Part shown: positions 1 to 8,371 of the stretch, piece by piece
Position numbering within the stretch: position 1 is the stretch's first letter
Layout: the number at the start of each line of letters is the position of its first letter
From: Novosphingobium lentum NBRC 107847
Lineage (GTDB): Bacteria; Pseudomonadota; Alphaproteobacteria; Sphingomonadales; Sphingomonadaceae
Assembly: GCF_001590965.1 (NCBI RefSeq)
Contig: NZ_BCTW01000019.1
Location: 33,386-97,385 of the forward strand
DNA: 64,000 bases
Reading direction: 5' to 3'
Translations under genes and position numbers: made by a program
Notes under the pieces: generated by a model
Told to the model about the DNA's origin: nothing
Databases searched by the model: none
What the model saw: only the letters and a program-made list of their open reading frames with translations

Positions 1-108
1 TTCATCTTCACCGAACAGATGATGGAATTCACGCTGGCCGACGGCACCATCGGGTACGGCATGGTCGAATGCGGCTTCAACTTTCCCTGGAAAGGGAACG
101 GAAACTAG
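1..108 (+). CDS. C-terminal fragment of a DUF7064-like protein
   Basis: The first reading frame is open from the window edge to TAG at 106-108 and gives 35 residues, so only the end of this protein is visible. The stretch around MMEFTLADGTIGYGMVE has the same layout as the C-terminus of the complete protein at 31728-32690 (a Met-rich strand, a short turn, then a Gly-x-Gly strand). I therefore place it tentatively in the same DUF7064-type family. The next gene starts 17 bases downstream in the same direction, so they are probably co-transcribed. The family assignment rests on very few residues. Confidence 0.45.
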   Translation, partial: FIFTEQMMEFTLADGTIGYGMVECGFNFPWKGNGN

Positions 109-125
109 CGCGGGAGATCGCGGCA

Positions 126-518
126 ATGAGCGACAACGCAAACCGCGTGTCCGCGATGCTGGCCAGCTGGCAGCGGCGCGATGTGGCAACGATCGTCGAA
201 TTCTTCACCGAAGACGCGATCTACACCAACGTGCCGATCGACCCGCCCAATGTCGGCCACCAGCAGATCGGGGAATTCCTGACGTGGTTTTTCGGCGCGG
301 TCGGCGATCTGGAATTTACCGTGCTGCGCCAGATCGAAGGGCCCGACGGCACGGTGATGAACGAGCGGATCGACCGGCTCGACTTTGCCGGAAAGGTCGT
401 CGAACTGCCGATCATGGGCGTGTTCGAATTTCGCGGCGACCGAATTTGCGCATGGCGCGACTATTTCGACATGGCGCTGCTCGATGCGCTGGGCACGGAT
501 GTTTCGGTGCCACGATAG
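126..518 (+). CDS. Limonene-1,2-epoxide hydrolase / SnoaL-like protein
   Basis: 130 residues with an NTF2-like cone fold pattern. The catalytic set of limonene-1,2-epoxide hydrolase appears intact: Tyr33-x-Asn35 (YTN) to position water, Arg84-x-Asp86 (RLD), and Asp112 in WRDYFD. The family opens epoxides to diols in the cytoplasm. Related SnoaL-like proteins are isomerases or have other roles, so the substrate is unknown. The start at 126 is preferred over an upstream ATG at 69 because GGGAG lies at 112-116, nine bases before it, and because the longer version would overlap the preceding gene. It may be transcribed with the upstream fragment and the downstream phosphotransferase. Confidence 0.75.
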   Translation: MSDNANRVSAMLASWQRRDVATIVEFFTEDAIYTNVPIDPPNVGHQQIGEFLTWFFGAVGDLEFTVLRQIEGPDGTVMNERIDRLDFAGKVVELPIMGVFEFRGDRICAWRDYFDMALLDALGTDVSVPR

Positions 519-584
519 CGGGCGCCACAACCAGTTTGATAACGACAACACGTTGCAGCAAGCAACGACGAGGGGAATGATCTG

Positions 585-1754
585 ATGGCTGTTCTGGGAA
601 TTGCGGCACCCCGCAAATGGGACCGCGACAATATGGAACCCCGCGTGCGCGAAATTCTCGACCGCACGGTGCGCGATCGGCCCAACGGGCCTTACCGCGC
701 CAAGACCGCCGATCAGGTCGCGACGATCCTGCAGAACTATTTCGCGGTGACCGAAGGACTGACGCAAGTCGCGATCAGCGATGTCGTGCGCATGGCGGGC
801 GGCGCTTCGAAGGAGCAGTTTGCGTTCAGGCTGCGCCACGCCGGCGATGCCGAGGGAACCCGGCTGATCCTGCGCATGGATCCGCTGGAGGGCATCACCC
901 AGACTTGCCGGGGGCGCGAATCGCAGTTGCACATGGCGATGAAAGGCGTGGTGCCCATCGCCGGCATCCGCAGTTTCGATGCCGATGGCGATGTGCTGGG
1001 CCAGCCTGGCATGATCATGGAGTTCGTGTCGGGCGTGACCCAGCCGACCGAGGTCGACAAAGTCGGCGTCACCGGCATCGGCTCGCGCTTCGATGACTGG
1101 GTGCCCAAGCTCGCGCCGCAGTTCATCGATGCCTACATCAAGGTCCACGGCTTCGATTTCAGCAAGGCCGACCTCTCGTACTTCAACGTGCCGCGCCCCG
1201 GCACGACCGACGCCGCGCTGTGGCAGGTCAACTGGTGGTCGCAGCTGGGCTGGAACGCGCTGCTCGAACCGGTGCCGATCATCACGCTGGCCGAACGCTG
1301 GCTGCGCGAAAACGCGCCGGTCTGCGAAAAACCGGTGATCGTCCACGGCGACTTGCGCATGGGCAACTTCATGTTCGAGGAGCCGAGCGGCCGGTTCACC
1401 GCGATCCTCGACTGGGAACTGGGCCACATCGGCGATTACCACGAGGATATCGCGTGGGTGATCCAGAAACTGTTCGGGGTGTGGCGCGAAGATGGCGTGT
1501 TCCTCGTCTGCGGCCTGATGCCGCGCGACGAATTTCTGGGCCTCTATCAGGCGCAATCGGGCAACGTGATCGACCCGGTAAAGCTGCGCTATTACGAGAT
1601 CCTCAATGCCTACAAATGCGCGGTGATGGACCTTTCGCAGGCCATCCGCGCGGCAACCGAAAGCAACAACCATCAGGATCTGGTGCTGACCATGCTGGCC
1701 TCGGCCGGGGCGGTGTTCCTCGCCCAGATCGTCCTTTTGCTGCGCGAGGCCTGA
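585..1754 (+). CDS. Phosphotransferase family protein (APH/ACAD10-like)
   Basis: 389 residues of the aminoglycoside phosphotransferase/choline kinase fold. The catalytic loop is H254-G-D256-L-R-M-G-N261, with Asp256 as the expected base and Asn261 as a metal ligand. The second metal-binding Asp is Asp276 in DWELGH. Members close to this type occur in acyl-CoA and hydroxyacyl degradation clusters (compare the kinase domain of ACAD10/11), so a role in phosphorylating a hydroxylated acyl intermediate is more likely here than antibiotic resistance. That role is an inference from context. The next gene begins three bases after its stop, so the two are probably translationally coupled. Confidence 0.8.
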   Translation: MAVLGIAAPRKWDRDNMEPRVREILDRTVRDRPNGPYRAKTADQVATILQNYFAVTEGLTQVAISDVVRMAGGASKEQFAFRLRHAGDAEGTRLILRMDPLEGITQTCRGRESQLHMAMKGVVPIAGIRSFDADGDVLGQPGMIMEFVSGVTQPTEVDKVGVTGIGSRFDDWVPKLAPQFIDAYIKVHGFDFSKADLSYFNVPRPGTTDAALWQVNWWSQLGWNALLEPVPIITLAERWLRENAPVCEKPVIVHGDLRMGNFMFEEPSGRFTAILDWELGHIGDYHEDIAWVIQKLFGVWREDGVFLVCGLMPRDEFLGLYQAQSGNVIDPVKLRYYEILNAYKCAVMDLSQAIRAATESNNHQDLVLTMLASAGAVFLAQIVLLLREA

Positions 1755-1757
1755 ACC

Positions 1758-2255
1758 ATGCTGCCCAACATCGACGTCCGCCTCGCCAACTGCATCAAGG
1801 CGCTCGAGCAAGTGGTGATCCCCTCGCTCCCCCCCGGCGAACGCATGGCGCGCGAACAGGCCTTGCTGGTGATCGGGCACCTCAAGATGATCGGCGGCCA
1901 GTGGAAACACGCGCTGCGCTTCGAAACCGCCTCGCTCGATGCGATGGCCGATCTGGCGCGCGCGATTGCCGTCAGCGATCCCGGCTTCAACGGCGAACTG
2001 ACGACGGCGCTGGCCGCGACCGAGACGATCGACCGGCGCGATATCGACGCGGTGGAAGCCGCCGTCGGCCGGGTGGGCACGGCGATCGACCACGCCATCC
2101 TCGGCGAAGAAGGCACGCAGCCGCTATCGCCCGCCGCGATCGACGCGATCCTGGCTTATGGCGAGCGACAGGCCTTCCGCGAACGCACGTGGTTCAAGCT
2201 GTGCGGCCTCGATCCCGATGCCGGGGAATTGCCGGCGATCGAAGCAGTGGTTTAG
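1758..2255 (+). CDS. Conserved hypothetical protein coupled to phosphotransferase
   Basis: 165 residues, mostly predicted helix, with no membrane segment, signal peptide or recognisable catalytic motif. It starts three bases after the phosphotransferase stop and has comparable base composition, so it is a real co-transcribed gene rather than a shadow. Its tight coupling suggests an accessory subunit or partner of the kinase, but I do not recognise the family. A REP-like inverted repeat follows it. Confidence 0.7.
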   Translation: MLPNIDVRLANCIKALEQVVIPSLPPGERMAREQALLVIGHLKMIGGQWKHALRFETASLDAMADLARAIAVSDPGFNGELTTALAATETIDRRDIDAVEAAVGRVGTAIDHAILGEEGTQPLSPAAIDAILAYGERQAFRERTWFKLCGLDPDAGELPAIEAVV

Positions 2256-2293
2256 GGGCGCCACTACAGGCGGCGAAATCCCCCCATGCCCGC

Positions 2294-2440
2294 TCATCCT
2301 GAGCTTGTCGAAGGATGCACGCCAACGATTGGTCCGGGCGCTGGTTTTGCTTGAGGCCAGCCGAAACGCTGCGCAATATCACCGGCGTTGCCGGGGGTTG
2401 AGGCAATCTCGGTGTGCATCCTTCGACAAGCTCAGGATGA
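2294..2440. repeat. REP-like inverted repeat, 27-bp perfect arms
   Basis: Arms at 2294-2320 and 2414-2440 are perfect reverse complements over 27 bases, with core TCATCCTGAGCTTGTCG, separated by 93 bases without a gene. They fill most of the 274-base gap between the convergent genes at 1758-2255 and 2530-3036. The sequence resembles intergenic palindromes common in sphingomonad genomes. It could end transcription from both sides. Confidence 0.85.
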
Positions 2441-2529
2441 ACGGGGCTTGGGAGTGGGCGAGGTTTGCATGCGGCCCATTGCAATCGTTCACTTGGACCC
2501 CGAAGGATCGTAGATGTCAAAATGGAGGG

Positions 2530-3036
2530 TCAGTCCATCACCACGACCGGAATCTCGCGCGTCGTCCTCGTCTGGTAAACCGCCTGTTCCGGCTGTTCGG
2601 CGGTGACCATGGCCCACCACGCCTCGCGCTCGGCCCCCGTGACCGTGCGCGCCACTGCGTCGCGGCCGTCGGCGCCGACCTGGATGTGGCACTTCGGCTC
2701 GTCGACCAGGTTGAGGTACCACACCGGATGCTCGATGGTGCCGCCGCGTGAGCCGACGATCGCGATCTGGTCGCCCAGCGTGTAATATTGCAGCGCGGTG
2801 GTCAGCGTGCGCCCGCTCTTGCGACCCTTGTAGGTCAGCAGCAGGCACTTCACCGGGCCGCCGGGGACGCCGATCACGATCGGGTCCCACATGTGCGCGG
2901 CAACCGGATCGGTCAGGTATTGCAGACGGTGCGCTTCCAGTTCGGCCGCCACGCCATCGGGCAAGGCCTGCAGTTCATCGGTCTTGGTCGCCGGATCGAT
3001 GTATTTGACTGGCTCGCCTTCGCCCGTGCCGCTCAT
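2530..3036 (-). CDS. DDN-type nitroreductase/quinone reductase family protein
   Basis: 168 residues of the split-barrel flavin/deazaflavin reductase family (deazaflavin-dependent nitroreductase, DDN). Family hallmarks are YKGRKSGRTLTTAL, the central IAIVGSRGG and the HPVWYLNL segment that contacts the cofactor in DDN homologues. Mycobacterial relatives use F420H2 to reduce quinones or nitro compounds. Whether this host makes F420 cannot be seen here. The start at 3036 has GGAG seven to eight bases upstream; a longer frame to 3099 lacks such a site. It faces the luciferase-like gene at 3181 across a 144-base intergenic region that holds a copy of the shared 21-base element. Confidence 0.75.
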   Translation of the reverse strand: MSGTGEGEPVKYIDPATKTDELQALPDGVAAELEAHRLQYLTDPVAAHMWDPIVIGVPGGPVKCLLLTYKGRKSGRTLTTALQYYTLGDQIAIVGSRGGTIEHPVWYLNLVDEPKCHIQVGADGRDAVARTVTGAEREAWWAMVTAEQPEQAVYQTRTTREIPVVVMD

Positions 3037-3107
3037 CCCGTGTCTCCGCTTTCGGTTGTGGGGCCTGATGCAGTCGCTTGCCCAAGCCTTCGCTATCACC
3101 TAGAACC

Positions 3108-3128
3108 CGACTGATATTCGGAAAACCG
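3108..3128 (+). promoter_or_regulatory. Candidate operator, shared 21-base element (copy 1)
   Basis: Matches the pattern CGA-N7-TCGG followed by an A-rich tail; here the tail gives the small palindrome CGGAAAACCG. It lies between divergent genes (DDN-type reductase start 3036, luciferase-like gene start 3181), so it could act on both. The protein bound is inferred to be the TetR regulator at 17473. Confidence 0.6.
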
Positions 3129-3180
3129 AGTCTGGTCCAGTGGTCTTTGCCGGCGCGGCCAGTGTTGTGGAGGATGCCCC

Positions 3181-4383
3181 ATGCCCGTCAACCGTCTGCG
3201 TTTCGGTGCCTTCATCGCCCCGTTCCACCAGCTCGACGAAAATCCGTCGGTGATGCTCGAATGCGATCTCAAGCTGGTCCAGCTGATGGACGATCTGGGC
3301 TATGACGAAGCCTGGTTCGGTGAGCACCATTCGGGCGGCTGGGAAATCAGCGCCAGCCCCGAAGTGATGATCGCGGTGGCCGCCGAACGCACGCGCAACA
3401 TCCGCCTCGGCACCGGCGTGTCCTCGTTGCCCTATCACCACCCGTTCATCCTGGCCGACCGCATCCGCCAGCTCGACCATCTGACGCGCGGGCGCACGAT
3501 GCTGGGCGTCGGCCCCGGCTCGCTGCCGTCCGACGCCTATATGCAGGGCATCCCCACCGCCAAAGTGCGCGACCGGATGGAGGAGGCGGTGGAGGTTATC
3601 GTCCGGCTGCTCGATGGCGAGACGGTGACCAAGGAAACCGAGTGGTTCACGCTCAACAACGCGCGCCTGCAACTGCTGCCGTACAACGAACAGGGCGTCG
3701 AGATTTCGGTGGCCAACCAGGTTTCGCCCACCGGTGCGCGCACCGCCGGGCGGCTGGGGCTCAACCTGCTGTCGATCGGCGCGACCTCGGGCGGCGGGTT
3801 CAACGCGCTCGCCTCGGCCTGGCAGATTTGCGAGGATATGGCGCGCGACCACGGCCAGACGGTGGATCGCAGCGGCTGGCGGCTGGTCGGCCCGATGCAC
3901 ATCGCCGAAACCCGCGAAAAGGCACGCGAGGAAGTGAAGTGGGGTTTCTACCGCTGGATCGACTATTTCACCAACGTCGCCGCGCTGCCGCTCGCCCCGC
4001 CGCCGGGGGTCGATCCGCTCGACGCGATCATCGATTCAGGGTTCGCGGTGGTCGGCACGCCCGACGATGCCATCGCCCAGATCAAGCGGTTGCAGGAACA
4101 ATCGGGCGGGTTCGGCTGCTTCCTCAACATGACGACATCGTGGGCGGACTGGGGCGCGACGCACAATTCGGTAGAGCTGATCGCGCGCCACGTGATGCCC
4201 GCAGTCAACCAGCTCAACGTCAACCGCTGCGCGTCAGAGGACTGGTTGCGCCACAACAGCAAGACCTTCCGCAGCGAATTGCAGGCCGCCGTCGGTGCGA
4301 AAGTGGCGCAGCACGCCGCCGAAAAGGGCACCGCCAACCTCCAGCAGGAACTGATCGCCGCGCTGGTGCCCGGAAAGCCCTGA
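3181..4383 (+). CDS. LLM class flavin-dependent oxidoreductase (luciferase-like)
   Basis: 400 residues, a full-length bacterial-luciferase-like TIM barrel. The N-terminal strand RLRFGAFIAPFHQ, WFGEHHSGGWE near residues 44-54, and the nucleotide-binding loop around GVGPGSLPSDAYM are typical. Enzymes of this family use reduced FMN and O2, or F420, to hydroxylate, oxidise or cleave organic substrates. It is followed after only six bases by an enoyl-CoA hydratase-like gene and then a DUF1330 gene, suggesting one operon. The neighbouring DDN-type reductase might share a flavin or deazaflavin cofactor. The substrate is unknown. Confidence 0.82.
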   Translation: MPVNRLRFGAFIAPFHQLDENPSVMLECDLKLVQLMDDLGYDEAWFGEHHSGGWEISASPEVMIAVAAERTRNIRLGTGVSSLPYHHPFILADRIRQLDHLTRGRTMLGVGPGSLPSDAYMQGIPTAKVRDRMEEAVEVIVRLLDGETVTKETEWFTLNNARLQLLPYNEQGVEISVANQVSPTGARTAGRLGLNLLSIGATSGGGFNALASAWQICEDMARDHGQTVDRSGWRLVGPMHIAETREKAREEVKWGFYRWIDYFTNVAALPLAPPPGVDPLDAIIDSGFAVVGTPDDAIAQIKRLQEQSGGFGCFLNMTTSWADWGATHNSVELIARHVMPAVNQLNVNRCASEDWLRHNSKTFRSELQAAVGAKVAQHAAEKGTANLQQELIAALVPGKP

Positions 4384-4389
4384 TCCGGC

Positions 4390-5175
4390 ATGATTGCGAT
4401 CGGCGCCTTCACGCTGAATGTCGCGGCCAGCGGTGTCGCCACGGTGGTGTTCTCGCGCCCGCCGGTCAACGCCGTGTCGCTTTCGGTTTATGAGGATATC
4501 GGGCGGCTGGTGAGCACGATCCATGCCGATGCCGCGATCCGCGTGGTGGTGCTGACCGCACCGGATCACGCGCGCGCATGGTGCGGCGGCGCCGATCTTA
4601 ACGACTTCGTGGGCATGAACCCCGAACGGCGCAAGGACCGCTATCGCTTCATCAACGAACAGATGCCGGGCTTCTACCACCTCGACCGCCCGGTGATCGC
4701 GGCGATGAACGGCCACGCGGTGGGCATCGGCATGATCTGGGCCGGATTGTGCGACATGCGCGTCGCGGCGGAGGATGCCGCCCTCGCCTGCCCGGAAATT
4801 GACTTTGGCCTTGTCTGCGGCGGCGCCGGGCTGTTCGCCATGCTCAACCTGCCCGAGGCGAAGGTCCGCGAAATCCTGTACACGGGCCGCAAATTCACCG
4901 CGCGCGAACTCGAACCCACCGGCTTCTTCAACTATGTCATGCCCAAGGCCGAGGTTCTGCCCAAGGCTTTGGAACTGGCCGGACTGATCGCGGCCAAGAG
5001 CCTGCCGGCAGTGCGCGCGCGCAAGATCGCGTCAAACGCCTTGGAAGGCCGCAGCTGGATGCAGGCCTACCTCGATGCGCAGGCGCTGTCGGCCGAGCTG
5101 GCGGCCGGTCGCGATGGCGGCGAAGGCGTGCGCGCGTTTCTGGAGAACCGCCGGCCCGATCTGGCCGATCACTGA
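4390..5175 (+). CDS. Enoyl-CoA hydratase/isomerase family protein
   Basis: 261 residues of the crotonase fold. The first oxyanion-hole loop is WCGGADLNDF and the second is GHAVGIGMIWAGLCD. Of the two glutamates of classical hydratases, the second is present in CPEIDFGL while the first position (GGGCE in rat hydratase) is hydrophobic here. The reaction may therefore be isomerisation or C-C hydrolysis rather than simple hydration; that is an inference. It is co-transcribed with the luciferase-like gene (six-base gap). Confidence 0.78.
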   Translation: MIAIGAFTLNVAASGVATVVFSRPPVNAVSLSVYEDIGRLVSTIHADAAIRVVVLTAPDHARAWCGGADLNDFVGMNPERRKDRYRFINEQMPGFYHLDRPVIAAMNGHAVGIGMIWAGLCDMRVAAEDAALACPEIDFGLVCGGAGLFAMLNLPEAKVREILYTGRKFTARELEPTGFFNYVMPKAEVLPKALELAGLIAAKSLPAVRARKIASNALEGRSWMQAYLDAQALSAELAAGRDGGEGVRAFLENRRPDLADH

Positions 5176-5202
5176 ACGCAGAACACCGAAAGGAAACGGG
5201 CC

Positions 5203-5493
5203 ATGGCCGGATACATGATCGCGCTGGTCAACAACCGCAACACCGACTGGCTGGCGGACTACATGGCGAACGTGCCCGCCATCATCGCCAGTTTCGGCGG
5301 CAGCTACCTCGGGGCATCAACCGCGCTGGAACAGGCCGAAGGCACGATGCCCCTGCCCGACCAAGCCGCGATCTTCCGCTTTCCCAGCGTGGCCGCGATC
5401 CGGCAGTTCCTCGCCTGCGACGCTTATGCGCCTTACGCGGCCGCGCGGCAGGCAGCGGCGGCGACCGAGATTTTGATGTTCGAGTCAGAGTAA
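5203..5493 (+). CDS. DUF1330 family protein
   Basis: 96 residues with the ferredoxin-like dimeric alpha-beta barrel pattern of DUF1330, including FGGSYLGAS in the first half and FPSVAAIRQFL in the second. It has a clear ribosome site (AAAGGAAA, nine bases before ATG). It ends the plus-strand operon beginning at 3181. DUF1330 proteins are often found in degradation clusters; a small ligand-binding or isomerase role is possible but not shown. Confidence 0.75.
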   Translation: MAGYMIALVNNRNTDWLADYMANVPAIIASFGGSYLGASTALEQAEGTMPLPDQAAIFRFPSVAAIRQFLACDAYAPYAAARQAAAATEILMFESE

Positions 5494-5505
5494 CGCGAAT
5501 CTGCT

Positions 5506-5573
5506 CCCCCGCGAAGGCGGGGGCCTCGGGCCCGCAAGTGACACTCCGCCTGAGGCCCGCGCCTTCGCGGGGG
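5506..5573. repeat. GC-rich inverted repeat between convergent genes
   Basis: Arms at 5506-5527 and 5552-5573 match over 22 bases with one mismatch (core CCCCCGCGAAGGCG), loop 24 bases. It lies between the convergent DUF1330 and SDR genes and may serve as a bidirectional terminator. It differs in sequence from the TCATCC-type repeats elsewhere in the window. Confidence 0.75.
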
Positions 5574-5587
5574 CGCAACTGTTCGGG

Positions 5588-6364
5588 TCACACCGCCGTC
5601 CGTCCCCCATCGACCGCGTGGATCGCGCCGTGGACGTAGCGGGCATCGTCCGAGGCCAGGAACGCCACCATCGTCGCGACTTCTTCGGGCAGGCCATAGC
5701 GGCGCGCGGGGTTGGCGGCGGAGATCGCATCGTGCACCGCGCCGTTGTCGCCCGGTTGCAACCCCTGTTCGATCGAGCGCATCATCCGGCTCTCGATCGG
5801 GCCGGGGTTAACGCAATTGACGCGGATGCCGTGGGCGGCCCATTCGTCGGCGGCAGTCCGGGTCAGCCCTATCACCGCGTGCTTGCTGGCGATATAGGCG
5901 CACAGCCCGCCGGTTCCGCGCAGGCCCGCCGTGCTCGAGGTATTGATGATCGCCCCGCCGCCGCCCGCGAGCATCACCGGAATCACATATTTCATGCCGA
6001 GGAACACGCCCGTGACATTGACCGCGATCACGCGCTGGAAATCCGCCAGCGGGAAGTCGGGCAGCGGATGGGCCGGCCCTTCGATCCCGGCGTTGTTGAA
6101 GAACACGTCGATCCGCCCGGCCGCCGCCTTCGCGGCTTCGACATAGCCGCGCACTGCCGCCTCGTCGGTCACATCGGCGACCACGGTTGCCAGCAGCGCG
6201 TCGCCAAGGTCGTCCTTCAGCGCATCGAGTGATGACTGGTCGCGATCGACGCCGATGATGCGGGCTCCGCGCGCCGCCATCAGCCGCGCCGTGGCCGCGC
6301 CGATCGCGCCCCCCGCGCCGGTGATGAGCGCGACTTTTCCTTCGAGCCGGTTGCTATCGAGCAT
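5588..6364 (-). CDS. SDR family NAD(P)-dependent oxidoreductase
   Basis: 258 residues, a classical short-chain dehydrogenase. The cofactor loop is T15-G-A-G-G-A-I-G22, NNAG is present mid-chain, and the catalytic pair is Tyr157-x-x-x-Lys161 (YIASK). The Asp in GVDRD after the second strand points to NAD(H) rather than NADP(H). It is the last gene of the minus-strand operon that begins with ALDH, overlapping the alcohol dehydrogenase gene by 11 bases. In the proposed pathway it would oxidise the cyclic alcohol to the ketone used by the Baeyer-Villiger enzyme. Confidence 0.85.
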   Translation of the reverse strand: MLDSNRLEGKVALITGAGGAIGAATARLMAARGARIIGVDRDQSSLDALKDDLGDALLATVVADVTDEAAVRGYVEAAKAAAGRIDVFFNNAGIEGPAHPLPDFPLADFQRVIAVNVTGVFLGMKYVIPVMLAGGGGAIINTSSTAGLRGTGGLCAYIASKHAVIGLTRTAADEWAAHGIRVNCVNPGPIESRMMRSIEQGLQPGDNGAVHDAISAANPARRYGLPEEVATMVAFLASDDARYVHGAIHAVDGGRTAV

Positions 6365-7427
6365 CGCTGGTCTCCAGTTCGCGCACGAGCACGGCGCGCC
6401 CGGTGAATTTGCCTTGTTTCAGATCAACCAGCGCCTGGTTGGCGGAATCGTGCGGACAACAGGTAACCGGCGTGGGATCAAGCTTGCCGGCGTTGGCAAG
6501 CGCCAGCACCGCGCGCAAGTCCGCTGGCGATCCGGTAAGGTTGCCCATGACCGAGATCGAGCGGAAGATCATGCCCGCCAGCGACAGCGTCAGGTCGCCG
6601 CCCGCTACGCCCACCAGCACCAGCTTGCCGCCCTTGGCCAGCACATCCAGCGCGGCGCGGGCGGTGCTGTCACGATTGACGCAATCGAACGCGGCGGCCA
6701 CCGGCCCGCATGCCGCGATGATGCGTGCCGCCAGATCGTCGCCCGACCCGTCGATCACTTGCGTGGCGCCCGCCGCCAGCGCGGCCGTACGCTTGGCCGC
6801 GTCGATGTCGACGACCACGATGTTGTCGTGGTCGAAGGCCTTCAGCATCGCGATCATCATCAGCCCGATCCCGCCCGCGCCGATGATCAGCACCGGCTTG
6901 CCCGGTGCGAGCGGAGCCACCTTGCTCACTGCCGCATAGCAGGTGAGCCCCGAACAGGCGTACGTCGCCGCCAGAGCGGGATCGACGGTGCCCGGATCGA
7001 ACAGATAGCGCGCGTGCGGCACCAGCACATGGCTGCCGAACCCGCCATCGCGCACCGTCCCGATCCCGCGCGGGGCGAGGCACATGTTGTCACGCTCGCT
7101 GTTGCATTCGGCGCATTCGCCGCAGCCGAGCCACGGGTAGATCACGCGCGTATCACCGATCGCAACACCGGTGGCGTCAGGACCCAGCGCCACCACGCGG
7201 CCGACGATTTCATGCCCCGGCGCGCGCGGCAAGGTGATGCCGCGCTCGGTCAGCTTCATCACCTGCCCGCCGCCCATGTTGTATTCGCCCTTCCAGAAAT
7301 GGAGGTCCGAATGGCACACGCCGCAATGGCTGACCTCGACCAGCACCTCGCTGCCGGTGGGCACCGGGGTGGGCATGCCGATCTTTTCGAGCGGCGCATT
7401 CGCCGCGACAACCATCCAGCCTTCCAC
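6354..7427 (-). CDS. Zinc-dependent alcohol dehydrogenase (MDR family)
   Basis: 357 residues. Catalytic zinc ligands are visible as Cys38 in CGVCHSD and the G71-H72-E73 motif; the structural zinc site is Cys102, Cys105, Cys108 and Cys116. The Rossmann loop is IIGAGGIGLM, followed by VVDID, favouring NAD. In the operon order ALDH, Baeyer-Villiger enzyme, esterase, this gene, SDR, its likely role is oxidation of the omega-hydroxy acid released when the lactone is opened, giving the aldehyde for the adjacent ALDH. The specific substrate is inferred from context. Confidence 0.85.
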   Translation of the reverse strand: MEGWMVVAANAPLEKIGMPTPVPTGSEVLVEVSHCGVCHSDLHFWKGEYNMGGGQVMKLTERGITLPRAPGHEIVGRVVALGPDATGVAIGDTRVIYPWLGCGECAECNSERDNMCLAPRGIGTVRDGGFGSHVLVPHARYLFDPGTVDPALAATYACSGLTCYAAVSKVAPLAPGKPVLIIGAGGIGLMMIAMLKAFDHDNIVVVDIDAAKRTAALAAGATQVIDGSGDDLAARIIAACGPVAAAFDCVNRDSTARAALDVLAKGGKLVLVGVAGGDLTLSLAGMIFRSISVMGNLTGSPADLRAVLALANAGKLDPTPVTCCPHDSANQALVDLKQGKFTGRAVLVRELETSDAR

Positions 7428-7459
7428 GTGTCTCTCCCGGTTTTGGGTATTGGCGCCGT

Positions 7460-8371
7460 TTACGTCAGCGCGCGGTGCAATGCGGCAGTGCTGGTGCTCA
7501 CCAGCGCCTGCGCCGCGGCGCTGGTCGTGACGAGGTTGAAGCCGTGATAGGCGCCCGGCCAGACATGCAGTTCGGTCGGGACACCGGCATCGATCAGGCG
7601 ACCGGCGAAGGCCAAAATCTCGTTGGCGAACAGGTCGATGGCGCCGGTGCCGATGTACACCGGCGGCAGCCCTGCCAGGTTGATGGCACGCGTTGGCACG
7701 GCATAAGCGGGCGCCGCCGCACGATCGACCCCGCGCAAGTACGCCCCCCAGCCATAGGCGTTGGCCGGACCGGTCCAGACATGGCGGCCGTTGTGCGGAT
7801 GGTCGGCAGTGGCATCGTCCAGCATCGGATAGATCAGCTGGATCAGCCGCAACGCGATCCGGCCTTCATCGTGCAGCCGCAACGCCAGCCCCATGGCGAG
7901 CCCCCCGCCCGCGCTCGCGCCGCGCAGCATCAGCCGTTGCAGATCAACGCCCTCGCGCGCGGCCAGCCACAGCATGGCGGCGTGGCAATCGTCGTGCGCG
8001 GCGGGAAACGGATGCTCGGGCGCATGGCGGTATCCCACCGACAGGACCGTGCAGCCGACCGCGCGCGCGACGCCGCGCATATCGGCATCCTCGCGCAGCA
8101 TCGAGCCCGAGACATAGCCGCCGCCGTGTATGTTGAGCAGCGCCGCGCGGGAGTTTGCGCCATGTTGCGGCGTGTAAAGCAGCCCCGGAATGGCATGACC
8201 CTCACCTGAGGGGATCGAAACTTCCTCGACCAGCAATCCATCGTCGAGCCCGAGCGGCACGGCCTCGCCCTGCAGCAGTTCGCGGATGGCGGGCAACGTC
8301 GCGTCCGACAGGCCGCCCAGATCGGGCAGGTCCGCCAGCACCGCGACCAGTTCGGGATCGACATGGGCCAT
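7460..8371 (-). CDS. Alpha/beta hydrolase, hormone-sensitive-lipase type
   Basis: 303 residues. The HSL-type oxyanion motif is H82-G-G-G, the nucleophile is Ser153 in GASAG, and an Asp in AIDLF and a His in AYHGF complete the triad. HSL-type enzymes include monoterpene epsilon-lactone hydrolases, and the gene is coupled to the Baeyer-Villiger monooxygenase through a TGATG stop/start overlap at 8369-8373. It therefore very likely hydrolyses the lactone made by that enzyme. The start at 8371 is fixed by this overlap; a longer frame runs back into the monooxygenase gene and is not used. Confidence 0.87.
   Translation of the reverse strand: MAHVDPELVAVLADLPDLGGLSDATLPAIRELLQGEAVPLGLDDGLLVEEVSIPSGEGHAIPGLLYTPQHGANSRAALLNIHGGGYVSGSMLREDADMRGVARAVGCTVLSVGYRHAPEHPFPAAHDDCHAAMLWLAAREGVDLQRLMLRGASAGGGLAMGLALRLHDEGRIALRLIQLIYPMLDDATADHPHNGRHVWTGPANAYGWGAYLRGVDRAAAPAYAVPTRAINLAGLPPVYIGTGAIDLFANEILAFAGRLIDAGVPTELHVWPGAYHGFNLVTTSAAAQALVSTSTAALHRALT

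Noticed and set aside
585..1754. Aminoglycoside resistance gene
   Set aside because: The kinase fold is shared with resistance enzymes, but the context is a degradation island and the sequence resembles acyl-CoA-associated kinases, so resistance is not claimed.
105..2093. 662-codon minus-strand open frame across the first genes
   Set aside because: It is antisense to the phosphotransferase and epoxide-hydrolase-like genes, its translation is His/Arg/Asp-rich with no domain, and GC-rich DNA gives long empty frames in this phase.
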